Below are positions 17,804-28,252 of a stretch of 42,748 nt of DNA, in pieces. Numbering within the stretch: the stretch's first letter is position 1; each line of letters begins with the position of its first letter. Location of the stretch: positions 16,367 through 59,114 of the forward strand of contig NZ_LGSI01000012.1 of NCBI RefSeq assembly GCF_001698815.1, given 5' to 3'. Source of the stretch: Pseudomonas syringae. Lineage in GTDB: Bacteria; Pseudomonadota; Gammaproteobacteria; Pseudomonadales; Pseudomonadaceae. Under the pieces are notes generated by a model that saw only the letters and a program-made list of their open reading frames with translations, made no database searches and was not told the origin of the DNA. Position numbers and translations under genes: made by a program.

Positions 17804-17896
17804 TGTGGGAGTGAGCTTGCTCGCGAAGGCGATGTGTCGGCATTTAATGATGCGTCGACTGTACCGGCCTCTTCGCGAGCAAGCTCGCATCCCACG
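17804..17896. repeat. REP inverted pair between purH and purD
   Basis: The left arm (17804-17829, containing GAGCTTGCTCGCGAAGG) faces the right arm (17871-17895, containing CTTCGCGAGCAAGCTCGC), each next to a GTGGGA/TCCCAC end. This is a typical pseudomonad REP doublet (BIME-like) in the purH-purD gap. Confidence 0.85.
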
Positions 17897-17907
17897 GGTG
17901 CCATTGA

Positions 17908-19515
17908 TCAATGGCGGAAATGGCGCATCCCGGTGAACACCATCGCAATGCCCGCTTCATCAGCCGCGGCAATCACTTCGTTGTCGCGCATCGAACCGCC
18001 TGGCTGGATGACTGCGGTGATGCCGACCTTGGCCGCGTTATCGATGCCGTCGCGGAACGGGAAGAATGCGTCCGAGGCCATCACAGCACCCTGGACCTGC
18101 AGACCGGCGTGTTCGGCCTTGATCGCGGCAATACGTGCCGAGTTGACGCGGCTCATCTGGCCGGCGCCGACGCCGATGGTCTGGCGATTGCGGGCGTAGA
18201 CGATGGCGTTGGACTTGACGTATTTCGCGACTTTCCAGGCGAAGATCAGGTCGTGGATTTCCTGTTCGGTCGGCGCGCGTTGGGTGACGATTTTCAGGTC
18301 ATCGGCGCCGATCATGCCGATATCGCGGCTCTGCACCAGCAGACCGCCGTTGACACGCTTGTAGTCCCAGGCCGCTGCACGTTCGGCAGCCCACTGGCCG
18401 GTGGTCAACAGACGCACGTTGGTTTTGGTGGCGACGATGGCCTGGGCTTCGGCGCTGACGCTTGGGGCGATGATCACTTCCACGAACTGACGCTCGACGA
18501 TGGCCTTGGCGGTTGCAGCGTCCAGCTCGCGGTTGAAGGCGATGATGCCGCCGAACGCGGATTCGGTATCGGTGGCGTAGGCCAGTTCGTAAGCCTGACG
18601 GATGCCGCCTTCAGCGTCCGGGCAAACCGCAACGCCGCACGGGTTGGCGTGCTTGACGATGACGCAGGCTGGCTTGACGAAGCTTTTCACGCATTCCAGC
18701 GCGGCGTCGGTATCGGCCACGTTGTTGAACGACAGTTCCTTACCTTGCAGCTGGGTCGCAGTGGCGATGCCCACTTCGGCAGGATTGGCTTCGACGTAGA
18801 ACGCTGCACTTTGGTGCGGGTTCTCGCCGTAGCGCATTTCCTGCGCCTTGATGAACTGGCTGTTGAAGGTGCGCGGGAAGTCGCTGCGGCCGGAGGTCGA
18901 CAGGGTTTCAGCAGTTTGGTCGATGCTGCCCAGATAATTGGCGATCATGCCGTCGTAGGCCGCGGTGTGTTCGAATGCCTTGAGCATCAGGTCGAAGCGC
19001 TGTGCGTACGTCAGGCCGCCAGCCTTGAGGCTTTCCAGCACCTGGCTGTAGTCGCTGGCGTTAACCACGATGGCTACGTCTTTATGGTTTTTTGCCGCAG
19101 AACGGACCATGGTCGGGCCGCCGATATCGATGTTTTCGATGGCGGTCGGCAGGTCGCAGCCTGGCTTGGCGACAGTGGCCTGGAAGGGGTAGAGATTGAC
19201 CGCGACCAGATCGATCGGCTTGATGCCGTGCTCGTTCATGATGGCGTCGTCGATACCGCGACGACCGAGGATGCCGCCGTGGATTTTCGGGTGCAGGGTC
19301 TTGACCCGACCGTCCATCATTTCCGCAAAACCGGTGTAGTCGGCAACTTCTACCGCTGCGACGCCGTTGTCCTTCAAAAGCTTGAAGGTGCCGCCAGTGG
19401 AAAGGATCTCGACGCCAAGGGCTTCCAGCTCGCGGGCAAATTCGAGGATTCCCGTCTTGTCGGAAACACTGATCAGGGCGCGGCGGATCGGCAGGCGTGT
19501 GGTCTGGTCGGTCAT
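17908..19515 (-). CDS. purH: Bifunctional AICAR transformylase/IMP cyclohydrolase PurH
   Basis: A 535-residue enzyme for the last two steps of IMP synthesis. The N-terminal IMP cyclohydrolase domain (about 1-200) starts with [12 protein letters not shown], contains STGGT, and has [10 protein letters not shown] near residue 66. The C-terminal AICAR transformylase domain has KHANPCG, the [12 protein letters not shown] motif, and SDAFFPF. I chose MTDQTT at 19515, the usual start, over an ATG five codons upstream. It lies 207 bases after fis, separated by nested inverted repeats. Confidence 0.96.
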   Translation of the reverse strand: MTDQTTRLPIRRALISVSDKTGILEFARELEALGVEILSTGGTFKLLKDNGVAAVEVADYTGFAEMMDGRVKTLHPKIHGGILGRRGIDDAIMNEHGIKPIDLVAVNLYPFQATVAKPGCDLPTAIENIDIGGPTMVRSAAKNHKDVAIVVNASDYSQVLESLKAGGLTYAQRFDLMLKAFEHTAAYDGMIANYLGSIDQTAETLSTSGRSDFPRTFNSQFIKAQEMRYGENPHQSAAFYVEANPAEVGIATATQLQGKELSFNNVADTDAALECVKSFVKPACVIVKHANPCGVAVCPDAEGGIRQAYELAYATDTESAFGGIIAFNRELDAATAKAIVERQFVEVIIAPSVSAEAQAIVATKTNVRLLTTGQWAAERAAAWDYKRVNGGLLVQSRDIGMIGADDLKIVTQRAPTEQEIHDLIFAWKVAKYVKSNAIVYARNRQTIGVGAGQMSRVNSARIAAIKAEHAGLQVQGAVMASDAFFPFRDGIDNAAKVGITAVIQPGGSMRDNEVIAAADEAGIAMVFTGMRHFRH

Positions 19516-19547
19516 CTCAATTTCCATCAAAAGCGAAGGTTGTCAGC

Positions 19548-19711
19548 AAAAAAGGCGACGTCAGGCTGTATGAACACTGCTTCGCTCGACAATACTGCGT
19601 TAAAAACAGGCTCGGAATTTAGGGGCCTAAACTCCGCTTCCTCGCCTGTTTTTGCCTTGTCTTGCCTTCGCTCGCTACGTGTTCAAACACCCTGAGGTGG
19701 GCCGCCTTTTT
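19548..19711. repeat. Nested inverted repeats between fis and purH
   Basis: Four arm pairs are nested around one centre: AAAAAAGGCG/CGCCTTTTT (19548-19557 with 19703-19711), TGAACAC/GTGTTCA (19571 and 19679), AAAAACAGGC/GCCTGTTTTT (19602-19611 with 19644-19653), and CGGAATTTAGG against CCTAAACTCCG (19613-19623 with 19626-19636, one mismatch). On the minus strand two arms end in T-runs, so the element may terminate the dusB-fis transcript. Its layout also resembles a small dispersed repeat or MITE. Confidence 0.6.
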
Positions 19712-19722
19712 GTCTTGAATGC

Positions 19723-20043
19723 TTAAAGCAGATCGTACTGCTTGAGTTTCTTGCGCAAGGTGCCGCGGTTCAGGCCCAGCAGCTCGGACGCTTTGGTCTG
19801 GTTGCCCTTGACGTAATTCATCACGCTTTCGAGCAGCGGCGCCTCGACTTCCGACAACACCAGGTTGTAGACGTCAGTGACGGGAGCGCCTTCGAGGTGG
19901 GCGAAATAATTGTGCAGCGCCTTCTCGACACTGCCGCGCAGGGTCTGGCCCTCTTCGCTCGGCGTGTTGAGGTGCTGTTTCAAATTGACGTTGTCGCTCA
20001 CGGGTGTTGTTCCACTCACTAAAGTCTCGGTCATCATCGTCAT
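19723..20043 (-). CDS. fis: Nucleoid protein Fis
   Basis: A 106-residue DNA-bending nucleoid protein. The C-terminal helix-turn-helix ([26 protein letters not shown]) is the diagnostic Fis recognition region. The ATG at 20043 overlaps the dusB stop (ATGA); an ATG two codons later is an alternative. The dusB-fis operon is conserved across gammaproteobacteria. Fis is known to act in growth-phase control and on rRNA promoters. Confidence 0.96.
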   Translation of the reverse strand: MTMMTETLVSGTTPVSDNVNLKQHLNTPSEEGQTLRGSVEKALHNYFAHLEGAPVTDVYNLVLSEVEAPLLESVMNYVKGNQTKASELLGLNRGTLRKKLKQYDLL

Positions 20044-21053
20044 GCGGCCACCTCTTCTTCTTTCCCTGCATCCGGGCTTTCGTAGCGTTCGCTGAAAAAC
20101 TCGCGGACGTTGGCGCACTGTGCTTCTGTATCCTGCAAACGATTGAAGTGGGCGCGAAACTCCCTGGCGCCCGGCAAGGTTGCGAGATACCAGCCGACAT
20201 GCTTGCGCGCAATACGCACGCCAAGCACATCGCCATAGAAAACGTGAAGCGCTGCCAAATGCTCTAGCAGAATGCGTTCCACTTCACTTAATTGCAGAGT
20301 CGGCAATGTCTCGCCGGTTCGCAGGTAGTGTTCTATTTCGCGAAAAATCCATGGACGCCCTTGAGCGGCCCGGCCAATCAACAGTCCGTCGGCGCCGGTC
20401 GCGTGCAAGACGTGCCGGGCTTTCTGGGGTGAATCGATGTCGCCATTGGCAAATACCGGAATCGACATCGCCTGCTTGATTTCAGCGATGGTGTCGTATT
20501 CGGCTTCACCGGTGTAAAGGTCGGCACGGGTGCGTCCATGGACGGCCAACGCCTGGATCCCGGCCTGCTCGGCGATTTTCGCAATCGTCAGGCCATTCTT
20601 GTTCGCCCGGTCCCAGCCGGTGCGTATCTTCAAGGTGACCGGCACATCGACTGCGGCAACCACTGCCTGCAGGATCTCGTTCACCAGATGCTCGTCTTTC
20701 AACAGCGCAGAACCCGCCGCCTTGTTACACACTTTTTTCGCCGGACATCCCATGTTGATGTCGATGATCTGCGCGCCCAGTTCAACGTTGGCGCGCGCGG
20801 CGTCGGCGAGCATTTGCGGGTCACCACCGGCGATCTGTACCGAGCGCGGCTCGGGATCACCTTCGTGGATCATGCGCAGCCGCGACTTGCGGCTGTTCCA
20901 CAGGCTCATGTCACTGGTGACCATTTCCGAAACCACCAGACCCGCGCCGAGTTGGCGGCAGAGCTGACGAAAGGGCTGGTCGGTGACGCCCGCCATGGGG
21001 GCGAGAATCAAGCCATTGTGCAATGTATACGGACCGATGCGTACCGCCGACAT
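20040..21053 (-). CDS. dusB: tRNA-dihydrouridine synthase DusB
   Basis: A 337-residue FMN enzyme that reduces a uridine in tRNA (the D-loop position set of DusB). The TIM-barrel start [15 protein letters not shown] and the active-site segment [17 protein letters not shown] (catalytic cysteine in VCN) are intact, along with the FMN-binding VHGRTR and NGDI motifs. It is co-transcribed with fis through a 4-base overlap. Confidence 0.95.
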   Translation of the reverse strand: MSAVRIGPYTLHNGLILAPMAGVTDQPFRQLCRQLGAGLVVSEMVTSDMSLWNSRKSRLRMIHEGDPEPRSVQIAGGDPQMLADAARANVELGAQIIDINMGCPAKKVCNKAAGSALLKDEHLVNEILQAVVAAVDVPVTLKIRTGWDRANKNGLTIAKIAEQAGIQALAVHGRTRADLYTGEAEYDTIAEIKQAMSIPVFANGDIDSPQKARHVLHATGADGLLIGRAAQGRPWIFREIEHYLRTGETLPTLQLSEVERILLEHLAALHVFYGDVLGVRIARKHVGWYLATLPGAREFRAHFNRLQDTEAQCANVREFFSERYESPDAGKEEEVAA

Positions 21054-21371
21054 AGGTGTGCCTGTTGTGGGGGCCGAATCATCGCAGGCCGTGATGACTG
21101 CTCGATGTTCACGGTCTGCCCGGTCCGGTCTTCCAAGTGCTCAAGCGCTTTTCAGACCGAATCCAGAGTAAGAAAAAGGGTTGGCATGATACCCGCTCTC
21201 GATGACTGGATAAAGGCTGAATTGGATAAAATCTGAACAGTTATTTTTTATCGCGAAACGTTCGTGCTTCTTTTCCTGGTTCTGAAATACCTCATCGGCT
21301 GCTGCCGATGAGTGCATCGGAATCGATACGCCAGGTCTATAAAGGTCGGCGAGCCAGACGGCGCGCGGCTT
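21054..21371. other. Intergenic region upstream of dusB
   Basis: These 318 bases hold no gene that I can support. A hairpin (21291-21312) lies near the end of the DUF3426 gene. An AT-rich tract (about 21220-21260) is a candidate promoter area for dusB-fis on the minus strand, but I could not pick a convincing -35/-10 pair. Confidence 0.5.
21291..21312 (-). terminator. Hairpin after the DUF3426 gene
   Basis: CTCATCGGC (21291-21299) and GCCGATGAG (21304-21312) form a perfect 9-base stem with a TGCT loop, about 60 bases past the DUF3426 stop. It is a plausible terminator, but the following T-tract is short. Confidence 0.45.
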
Positions 21372-22745
21372 TCATTCTGGAGAGCGGAAACTCAGGCTGT
21401 AATTCACGGCTTTGGCGCCGGGATCGAGAATGTCCAGCGCGATGTGAATCGGCGTCTGCGGTGGCATTTCTTCCTTGCCGGCCATCTCGCCGCTCAGGTA
21501 TTCCGCCGGTTTGAAGCGACGACTGGCAATCAGCTGACCACTGGTATCGGCAAAACGCAGTTCCAGCAGGGGGAAAGGTTGGGAAAACGACGCGCGGTTA
21601 TAGATGATCGCGTCGACCACCAACGCACCTTTGAATTCCGGATGGCTGCGCACCACCAGATTGCTGCTCTTGAGCAGCTTGATATCGACCTTGGACGGAA
21701 CCTTGCAGTCGATTTGCGGGCAGATCAGCTGAAACCACGGGCGGTACTGATCCTGGCGGGCCAGTTCGTCAAAGTGATACCAGATGTATTGGCCTGCCAG
21801 TCCGGCCAGGGCCAATATCGCCAGCAGCGTCCAGATCAGGCGTCGCCCCCAGTGAGACTTGGGCCGTTGCCATTCCAGTTGCAAGGGTTCGTCGGTCAGG
21901 TCGACCAGCGTCTTGTCGCGCACCGCAGGCTCGCTGCGATTACGTCGGCCGCGAACTTGGGGTTCTGGTTGCGGCTCGTGGTCTTGCTCATGGTCGTGGT
22001 CATCATCGTCAAGCGCCGACCAGCGTTCCTTCTTCTCGCTGCCCGGCGCCTTGCGCTGGCTCTGCTGAGGCGCCATGGGCTCCTCGTCGCCGAGTCCGAC
22101 GGGATTCAGGGACAGCGAAGGTTCGGTTCGGCCGTTGCCGGAAGTCTGCTCTTGCTCGGGCTCAGGTTCGAGCTCCAGTGATTGCTGAGGCTCGGGGATG
22201 ACTTCGGCCTGCAATTCCGGTAGCTGACTGACGTCGTCATTGCGCAGACTGGTGACCCACTCGTCTTCTTCGCTATGGGCCTTGTCGCGATGGGCGGACA
22301 GGTTGGCATCGCCATCAGCGCGGCTTCTTTCACGACCAAAGGTTTCCGGCAGCTGGATTTCCCGTTGCTCAAGACGCGCCAGTTCTTCGTCCAGGTCCAT
22401 GTCGTCCAGGTCGAGGGCGTTGGCTTTCCAGTCTCGGGGCGCCGGGACGATTTCTATCGCTTCAGGTTCAGCTTCAGGCGAAGGTTCAACGGCCACGAGC
22501 GCCGGCGGGGCTTGCACCGCTGGCGGCGCAACAATCGCTGGCGCAGGCTCAAACGTCGGCGCAGGCGGTTTGGCAGCCTCGCCAACTGAGTCATCGCCGC
22601 GCTGCTCCAGCAGCTGCTTGGCGGCATTGAAAACCTGCAGGCAGGCACCGCAACGAACCACGCCGCGCGCCACGCTCAGTTGGGCGTGGCTCACTCGGAA
22701 ACTGGTCTGGCAGTGCGGGCACTGGGTGACGAAGCTGTCGGTCAT
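21372..22745 (-). CDS. Zinc-ribbon and DUF3426 membrane protein
   Basis: 457 residues. The N-terminal MJ0042-type zinc ribbon has CPHC and CGAC pairs (C9, C12, C32, C35). A long acidic, Pro/Glu-rich low-complexity linker (about 60-290) follows, then one membrane helix (about 308-328), then the DUF3426 domain to the end. A cytoplasmic zinc finger and an outside DUF3426 domain are implied. The function is unknown. It starts 24 bases after prmA ends, and the pair is a common arrangement in gammaproteobacteria. Confidence 0.88.
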   Translation of the reverse strand: MTDSFVTQCPHCQTSFRVSHAQLSVARGVVRCGACLQVFNAAKQLLEQRGDDSVGEAAKPPAPTFEPAPAIVAPPAVQAPPALVAVEPSPEAEPEAIEIVPAPRDWKANALDLDDMDLDEELARLEQREIQLPETFGRERSRADGDANLSAHRDKAHSEEDEWVTSLRNDDVSQLPELQAEVIPEPQQSLELEPEPEQEQTSGNGRTEPSLSLNPVGLGDEEPMAPQQSQRKAPGSEKKERWSALDDDDHDHEQDHEPQPEPQVRGRRNRSEPAVRDKTLVDLTDEPLQLEWQRPKSHWGRRLIWTLLAILALAGLAGQYIWYHFDELARQDQYRPWFQLICPQIDCKVPSKVDIKLLKSSNLVVRSHPEFKGALVVDAIIYNRASFSQPFPLLELRFADTSGQLIASRRFKPAEYLSGEMAGKEEMPPQTPIHIALDILDPGAKAVNYSLSFRSPE

Positions 22746-22769
22746 GCGACTGTCCGGTTCAAGCGGCGG

Positions 22770-23648
22770 TTAACGGCGACGGCCAGTGATGCGTACCCAG
22801 CCATCACGGTTGGCAATCGGATCGAGATCAAAGGTCGAGGTGTAAGCGGCGGCAACTTCTTCGCCTTGCTCGGCCAGAATGCCGGACAGCGCCAGACGTC
22901 CACCCGGTTTGACCAGGGTTGCCAGCTGAGATGCCAAGGCGACCAGCGGCCCGGCGAGAATATTGGCGACCAGCACATCGGCCGGCACCTGCGGCAAGTC
23001 TTCCGGCAGGTACAACGGGAAACGCTCGGCCTCGATGTGGTTGCGGCCAGCGTTGTCCCGCGAAGCTTCCAGCGCCTGAACGTCGATGTCAGTACCGACC
23101 GCCTGTTTGGCGCCCAACAGCAACGCAGCAATGGCCAGGATGCCCGAGCCGCAACCGAAGTCCAGCAGGTTGCAGTCTTTCAGGTCCTGACCGTCCAGCC
23201 ATTCCAGGCAGAGAGCGGTGGTCGGGTGAGTGCCAGTGCCGAATGCCAGGCCCGGATCGAGCAGCAGATTGACTGCATCGGGCTCCGGAGCGGCATGCCA
23301 GCTCGGCACGATCCACAGGCGCTGACCGAAACGCATTGGCTGGAAGTTGTCCATCCAGCTGCGTTCCCAGTCCTGGTCTTCAATGACTTCGCTCATGTGT
23401 TCCGGCAGCTCTGCACCAGTGAGCAACTTCAGATGCGCCAGAACATGGTTGGCATCGGTGTCGGCTTCGAACAGGGCGAGCAGGTGCGTATGCGACCACA
23501 ACGGTGTGGTGTTGAGTTCCGGCTCGAAGATCGGCTGATCTTCGGCGTCCATGAACGTCACGGACACGGCGCCGACTTCAAGAAGGGCGTCTTCGTAGGT
23601 TTCGGCTTGTTCTGGGCTGATGGCGAGACGGACTTGCAGCCAAGGCAT
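22770..23648 (-). CDS. prmA: Ribosomal protein L11 methyltransferase PrmA
   Basis: A 292-residue SAM methyltransferase that trimethylates several sites on ribosomal protein L11. The N-terminal substrate-binding domain is about 1-70. The SAM motif [20 protein letters not shown] lies near residue 160, and [12 protein letters not shown] is the family catalytic-site segment. It is followed by the DUF3426 gene on the same strand and preceded by the accC terminator. Confidence 0.96.
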   Translation of the reverse strand: MPWLQVRLAISPEQAETYEDALLEVGAVSVTFMDAEDQPIFEPELNTTPLWSHTHLLALFEADTDANHVLAHLKLLTGAELPEHMSEVIEDQDWERSWMDNFQPMRFGQRLWIVPSWHAAPEPDAVNLLLDPGLAFGTGTHPTTALCLEWLDGQDLKDCNLLDFGCGSGILAIAALLLGAKQAVGTDIDVQALEASRDNAGRNHIEAERFPLYLPEDLPQVPADVLVANILAGPLVALASQLATLVKPGGRLALSGILAEQGEEVAAAYTSTFDLDPIANRDGWVRITGRRR

Positions 23649-23729
23649 GGCGGGTTACCTTCGAATGAAAAATGATCTGCGGTTCAGTGCAGCAGGAAAC
23701 GCGCAAGTTTACTGTGATGCGTCACAAAC

Positions 23730-23758
23730 AACAAAGCCGCTGTGAAAGCGGCTTTGTT
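23730..23758 (-). terminator. Terminator hairpin after accC
   Basis: AACAAAGCCGCT (23730-23741) and AGCGGCTTTGTT (23747-23758) form a perfect 12-base stem with a 5-base loop. On the minus strand a T-rich run (TTTGTTGTTTG) follows. It ends the aroQ-accB-accC transcript 18 bases past the accC stop. Confidence 0.85.
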
Positions 23759-23776
23759 GATCCGGAGCAAACTGAC

Positions 23777-25120
23777 TTATTGATTGGCCAGCTTGTGTTC
23801 CAGGTAGTGAATGTTGACGCCGCCTTCGCAGAAGCCTTCATCACGGGTCAGGTCACGGTGCAGCGGGATGTTGGTCTTGATTCCGTCGACCACGATTTCG
23901 TCCAGGGCGTTGCGCATGCGAGCCATGGCTTCGTCGCGCGTCGCGCCCCAGGTGATCAGCTTGCCGATCAGCGAGTCGTAGTTGGAAGGGACCTTGTAGC
24001 CACTGTACAGGTGCGAGTCGACCCGCACGCCATTACCGCCCGGCGCGTGGAAATGCTTGACCAGACCTGGGCTCGGAATGAAGGTTTTCGGATCTTCAGC
24101 GTTGATCCGGCATTCCAGCGCGTGCCCGTGGATGACGACGTCATCCTGGGTGAACGACAGTTTGTTGCCGGCGGCGATGCTGAGCATCTCCTTGACGATG
24201 TCGATACCGGTGACCATTTCCGAAACCGGGTGCTCTACCTGCACGCGAGTGTTCATCTCGATGAAGTAGAAGTTGCCGTTCTCGTAAAGGAACTCGAAGG
24301 TGCCGGCGCCACGGTAACCGATGTCTATGCAGGCCTTGACGCAGCTTGCGAACACCGCTTTACGGGCTTCTTCATCAATGAATGGTGCCGGCGCTTCTTC
24401 CAGAACCTTCTGGTGACGACGCTGCAGCGAGCAGTCACGGTCGCCCAGGTGAATCGCCTGGCCCTGACCGTCGGAAATCACCTGGACTTCCACGTGACGT
24501 GGGTTGGTCAGGTATTTTTCCAGGTAGACCATCGGGTTGCTGAACCAGGCAGCCGCTTCAGCGCGGGTCTGCTTGGCCGCTTCGATCAGGTCTTCTTCCT
24601 TGTGCACCACGCGCATGCCGCGACCACCGCCGCCGCCAGCGGCCTTGATGATCACCGGGTAGCCGACTTCACGGCCGATGCGCAGGGCGATTTCTTCGTC
24701 TTCCGGCAGCGGGCCGTCGGAACCGGGAACCGTTGGCACATTGGCGCGCTTCATGGCGTCCTTGGCCGAAACCTTGTCGCCCATCAGGCGAATGGTTTCG
24801 GCTTTCGGGCCGATGAAGGCGAAACCTGATTTCTCTACCTGTTCGGCAAAGTCGGCGTTTTCCGCAAGGAAGCCGTAGCCCGGGTGAATCGCCGTGGCGC
24901 CGGTGAGTTCGGCAGCCGAAATGATGGCCGGGATATTCAGATAAGAAAGATTGGCGGGCGCCGGACCGATGCAGACAGTTTCGTCCGCCAGGCCCAGGTG
25001 CATTAACTCGCGGTCTGCCGTGGAGTGAACAGCGACAGTCTTGATGCCCAGTTCTTTACAGGCACGCAGAATGCGCAAGGCAATTTCGCCGCGGTTGGCG
25101 ATCAGAACTTTTTCCAACAT
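23777..25120 (-). CDS. accC: Acetyl-CoA carboxylase biotin carboxylase subunit AccC
   Basis: A 447-residue ATP-grasp enzyme that carboxylates the biotin on AccB, the first half of malonyl-CoA synthesis. The N-terminus [17 protein letters not shown], the glycine-rich ATP loop ([14 protein letters not shown]), and the [15 protein letters not shown] catalytic segment are intact. MLEKV at 25120 is the usual start and lies 17 bases after accB; an ATG seven codons upstream would overlap accB. Confidence 0.97.
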   Translation of the reverse strand: MLEKVLIANRGEIALRILRACKELGIKTVAVHSTADRELMHLGLADETVCIGPAPANLSYLNIPAIISAAELTGATAIHPGYGFLAENADFAEQVEKSGFAFIGPKAETIRLMGDKVSAKDAMKRANVPTVPGSDGPLPEDEEIALRIGREVGYPVIIKAAGGGGGRGMRVVHKEEDLIEAAKQTRAEAAAWFSNPMVYLEKYLTNPRHVEVQVISDGQGQAIHLGDRDCSLQRRHQKVLEEAPAPFIDEEARKAVFASCVKACIDIGYRGAGTFEFLYENGNFYFIEMNTRVQVEHPVSEMVTGIDIVKEMLSIAAGNKLSFTQDDVVIHGHALECRINAEDPKTFIPSPGLVKHFHAPGGNGVRVDSHLYSGYKVPSNYDSLIGKLITWGATRDEAMARMRNALDEIVVDGIKTNIPLHRDLTRDEGFCEGGVNIHYLEHKLANQ

Positions 25121-25137
25121 CGCAGGCTCTCCCCGGT

Positions 25138-25590
25138 TCAAACGATGGTGAACAGCGGCTGGTCGTACTCAACCGGCTGACCGTTTTCTACCAGGATGGA
25201 TTCGATCACACCGCTGACTTCAGCTTCGATGTGGTTCATCATTTTCATTGCTTCGACGATGCAGATGGTGTCGCCTTTCTTGACCGTCTGACCCACTTCC
25301 ACGAATGCTGGCGAAGTCGGCGCAGGGGTGCGGTAGAACGTACCGACCATTGGCGACTTGACCACGGTACCGTTGAGCTTAGGCGCTGAAGGCGCTTCTG
25401 CGGCTGCAACCGGAGCAGCAACAGGCGCTGCGGCTGGAGCAGGCATCGGAGCAGGAGCGTAATACTGCTGTGCCGGAGTCTTGCTGTGACGGCTGATCCG
25501 TACGGATTCTTCGCCTTCACGGATTTCCAGTTCGTCGATGCCAGACTCTTCCAGCAGTTCGATCAGTTTCTTGACTTTACGGATATCCAT
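25138..25590 (-). CDS. accB: Biotin carboxyl carrier protein AccB
   Basis: A 150-residue carrier subunit of acetyl-CoA carboxylase. An Ala/Pro-rich linker (about 40-70) precedes the biotinyl domain. The biotin acceptor is K116 in the canonical EAMKM motif. It sits between aroQ and accC in one operon, in the usual B-then-C order. Confidence 0.97.
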   Translation of the reverse strand: MDIRKVKKLIELLEESGIDELEIREGEESVRISRHSKTPAQQYYAPAPMPAPAAAPVAAPVAAAEAPSAPKLNGTVVKSPMVGTFYRTPAPTSPAFVEVGQTVKKGDTICIVEAMKMMNHIEAEVSGVIESILVENGQPVEYDQPLFTIV

Positions 25591-25680
25591 TAATCTTCAA
25601 CTCCCAAGGGTCGGTCAGGGGTAAGTCTTAGTCAGTAGCCGGTTCAGGCAATGGTTCGACGCAGCCTCAGGCTTCGCCGA

Positions 25681-26133
25681 TCAAGGCCTGGAACTCACGG
25701 CCAGTTGTTCCAGGGCGGCCTCCAGGGCCAGTCGGTAACCGCTGGCGCCAAGGCCGCAGATCACGCCTACAGCAACATCTGAAAAATAGGAGTGATGGCG
25801 GAAAGGTTCGCGCTTGTGCACGTTTGACAGATGCACTTCGATGAATGGGATGCTCACTCCCAGCAGCGCGTCACGTATTGCCACGCTGGTGTGGGTAAAA
25901 GCCGCCGGATTGATCAAAATGAAATCCACGCCTTCATCGCGCGCAGCGTGAATGCGATCGATCAATTCGTACTCGGCATTGCTTTGCAGGTACATCAGGT
26001 GGTGGCCGGCGTCACGGGCCTGCTGTTCCAGGTTCTGATTGATCTGGGCCAACGTAATCGCGCCGTAGATCCCGGGTTCACGGGTGCCAAGCAGGTTCAG
26101 GTTGGGGCCATGCAGGACCAGGAAAGTTGCCAT
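25681..26133 (-). CDS. aroQ: Type II 3-dehydroquinate dehydratase AroQ
   Basis: A 150-residue dodecameric enzyme that dehydrates 3-dehydroquinate in the shikimate pathway. Diagnostic motifs include [16 protein letters not shown] at the N-terminus, the lid-loop tyrosine after it (IYG), and [17 protein letters not shown] with the catalytic histidine. It begins the aroQ-accB-accC operon, an order typical of pseudomonads. The ribosome site AAGGA lies just upstream. Confidence 0.96.
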   Translation of the reverse strand: MATFLVLHGPNLNLLGTREPGIYGAITLAQINQNLEQQARDAGHHLMYLQSNAEYELIDRIHAARDEGVDFILINPAAFTHTSVAIRDALLGVSIPFIEVHLSNVHKREPFRHHSYFSDVAVGVICGLGASGYRLALEAALEQLAVSSRP

Positions 26134-26174
26134 CTTGTGTTCCTTGTTATGGTTGCGAGCGCTAATGCCCGGCG

Positions 26175-26204
26175 ACTATGCCGGAAAGCGCATTGGACTG
26201 TCCA
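26175..26204 (-). promoter_or_regulatory. Candidate sigma70 promoter for aroQ-accB-accC
   Basis: On the minus strand TGGACA (26204-26199) and CATAGT (26180-26175) lie 18 bases apart, about 40 bases upstream of the aroQ start. The match to TTGACA/TATAAT is moderate (one and two mismatches). The position fits the operon start, since dsbD ends 130 bases upstream. Confidence 0.4.
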
Positions 26205-26262
26205 GTTAACTGCAATAGCCAGCACGATGACCGACATTCGCGAAAAGTTTGTGACTCATTCG

Positions 26263-28047
26263 CTAAATTTGGTCATTTGCTCTAATCAGCCGCTCTGCGA
26301 GGCCGTTTGCATCGATTTCGCCGACGACCCGCACATCGGAGCGTTCTTCGCCATTTTTGCCGAAGATCAACAACGCGGGAGGGCCGAACAGCTTGTAGCG
26401 ATCAAGCAGCGCGCGTTGTTCGGCATTGCTGTCGGTCATGTCGAAACGAATCAGCCGATAACCCTTGAGCTGGCTGACGACGTTCGGATCTGGCAGGACT
26501 TCGTGCTCGATCACCTTGCAGCTGATGCACCAGTCAGCGTACCAGTCGAGCAGCAACGGCTGACCTGCGTTTTTCGCTGCGCTCAAGGCGCGATCCAGTT
26601 CGGCTGACGTAGTGATCGTCTGCCATTCGGCGCCAGTCGTGACACCGCTGGCGTCGATCAGCGTGGCTGACGTGCGGCCCAGCGGACGGGTCGGATCGGT
26701 TTGCCCACTCCACGCGCCGAACCAGCAGGCCAGAGCATAGACCAGCAAAAACAGGCCGAGCAGTTGGCCCAGGCGCTGCCGGGTGGATTTCTCGGTGAAT
26801 TGCAGCGCACCCAGAAACAGTGCGACTCCGGCGGCGAGCAGGCCGGTGAGCATCAAGGTGATTTCGCCGGGCAGGACGCGGCTGAGCAAGGCAATTGCCA
26901 ATGCCAGCAGCAAGACACCAATGGCATTTTTGACCAACACCAGCCACGGCCCGCTTTTCGGCAGCCAGGTCGCGCCGCCGGTGGCGATCAGCAGCAGCGG
27001 GGCGCCCATGCCCAGGCCCAGGGCAAACAACTTCATGGCACCGCCGAGCGCATCGCCGCTGGCACTGATATACAGCAGCGCCCCGGCCAGCGGGGCCGAC
27101 ACGCAAGGCGAGACCAGTAAACTGGAAACCACGCCCAACACCGCCGCGCCCCACAACGAACCGCCTTCGGTGCGGCCCGCGATGCGATCCAGACGAGTGC
27201 TGATCGCCTGAGGCAAGCGCAACTCGAAGAAGCCGAACATGGCAATGGCGAAGACCACGAAGAACAGCGCAAACGGCACCAGTACCCACGCCGATTGCAG
27301 TCGCGCCTGAAGATTGAGTCCGGCGCCAAACACGCCCATCAACGCGCCGAGCGCGGCAAAACAGAGCGCCATCGGCAGCACGTAAGCCAGCGACAGACTG
27401 AAGCTGCGCAACCCGCCGACCTGTCCACGCAACACCACGCCGGACAGAATCGGCAACATCGGCAGCACGCACGGCGTAAACGTCAGGCCAATGCCAGCGA
27501 GGAAAAACAGCGCCAGCTCTTTCCAGCTCCACGCGGCTTTGATCGGGTTTGCGGGGGTAACGTCAGCGGGACTGGCGGCAACATCGCCAATGCTCAGCCG
27601 CTCGGTTTCCGGGGGATAACACAGACCCTTGTCGGCGCAGCCTTGATAGGTCACCAGCAGGGTGAACGGGCGGTTGTCGCCGGGTTTGCGCGGCAGGTCG
27701 ACATCGAGAATGCCGTGATAGACCTCGACGTCGCCGAAATACTCGTCATGTTTCTGCTCGCCAGCCGGTAGTTGCGCAGCGCCCAGGCCAATATCGGCGG
27801 GCTCGGTGCGGAACTGGAAACGGTGGCGATACAGGTAATAGCCTTCGGTGGCGACAAACCGCAGCTTGATCGACTCGGGCGTGGTTTCAATCAGGTTCAG
27901 CTGAAACGCCTGACGGACCGGCAGGAAATCCTTGCTGTTATCCAGCGTCGTACCACCCAGAACCGAGTTCGGGCGACTGTCGAGCAACCCGGCGCCGAAG
28001 GCGGGCAGGGCGAGGATCAACAACAGCAGGCATAACAGGCGGCGCAT
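26263..28047 (-). CDS. dsbD: Thiol:disulfide interchange protein DsbD
   Basis: 594 residues. DsbD carries electrons from cytoplasmic thioredoxin to periplasmic reductases such as DsbC and the cytochrome c maturation route. A signal peptide (1-19) precedes the periplasmic alpha domain, which has the CADKGLC pair. The eight-helix beta domain has the cysteines in GLTFTPCVLPMLP and SPCVSAPLAGA. The C-terminal thioredoxin-like gamma domain has WCISC. I chose the ATG at 28047, which gives a normal signal peptide; longer frames start in sequence unlike a signal. It lies upstream of aroQ, and a REP pair separates it from gcbA. Confidence 0.93.
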   Translation of the reverse strand: MRRLLCLLLLILALPAFGAGLLDSRPNSVLGGTTLDNSKDFLPVRQAFQLNLIETTPESIKLRFVATEGYYLYRHRFQFRTEPADIGLGAAQLPAGEQKHDEYFGDVEVYHGILDVDLPRKPGDNRPFTLLVTYQGCADKGLCYPPETERLSIGDVAASPADVTPANPIKAAWSWKELALFFLAGIGLTFTPCVLPMLPILSGVVLRGQVGGLRSFSLSLAYVLPMALCFAALGALMGVFGAGLNLQARLQSAWVLVPFALFFVVFAIAMFGFFELRLPQAISTRLDRIAGRTEGGSLWGAAVLGVVSSLLVSPCVSAPLAGALLYISASGDALGGAMKLFALGLGMGAPLLLIATGGATWLPKSGPWLVLVKNAIGVLLLALAIALLSRVLPGEITLMLTGLLAAGVALFLGALQFTEKSTRQRLGQLLGLFLLVYALACWFGAWSGQTDPTRPLGRTSATLIDASGVTTGAEWQTITTSAELDRALSAAKNAGQPLLLDWYADWCISCKVIEHEVLPDPNVVSQLKGYRLIRFDMTDSNAEQRALLDRYKLFGPPALLIFGKNGEERSDVRVVGEIDANGLAERLIRANDQI

Positions 28048-28127
28048 GGCGGTCTCGGGTCGCAAAAGTCCGCGCATGATAGCGGAGTAGGACAGTGAAC
28101 TGTAGGCGCCAACCCGTTGGCTGATCC

Positions 28128-28230
28128 GTTGGAGCGAGGCTTGCCCGCGAATCAAGTCACCTCGTTGGGCCAGAATCGCCGCGTTATCGTTCTTCGCGGG
28201 CAAGTCGGAACGCCGCCCGCTCGCTCCAAC
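28128..28230. repeat. REP inverted pair between gcbA and dsbD
   Basis: The left arm (28128-28150, with GGAGCGAGGCTTGCCCGCGA) faces right-arm segments (28194-28205 TCGCGGGCAAG and 28219-28230 GCTCGCTCCAAC). This is a REP doublet of the same type as those at 35040 and 42541. Confidence 0.85.
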
Positions 28231-28252
28231 AAGCTTTTTTTCATTCCAGGGA

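Noticed and set aside
17911..19695. Long open frame on the plus strand opposite purH
   Set aside because: It is a high-GC antisense shadow: purH has full family motifs on the other strand, and the antisense protein shows no recognisable domain.
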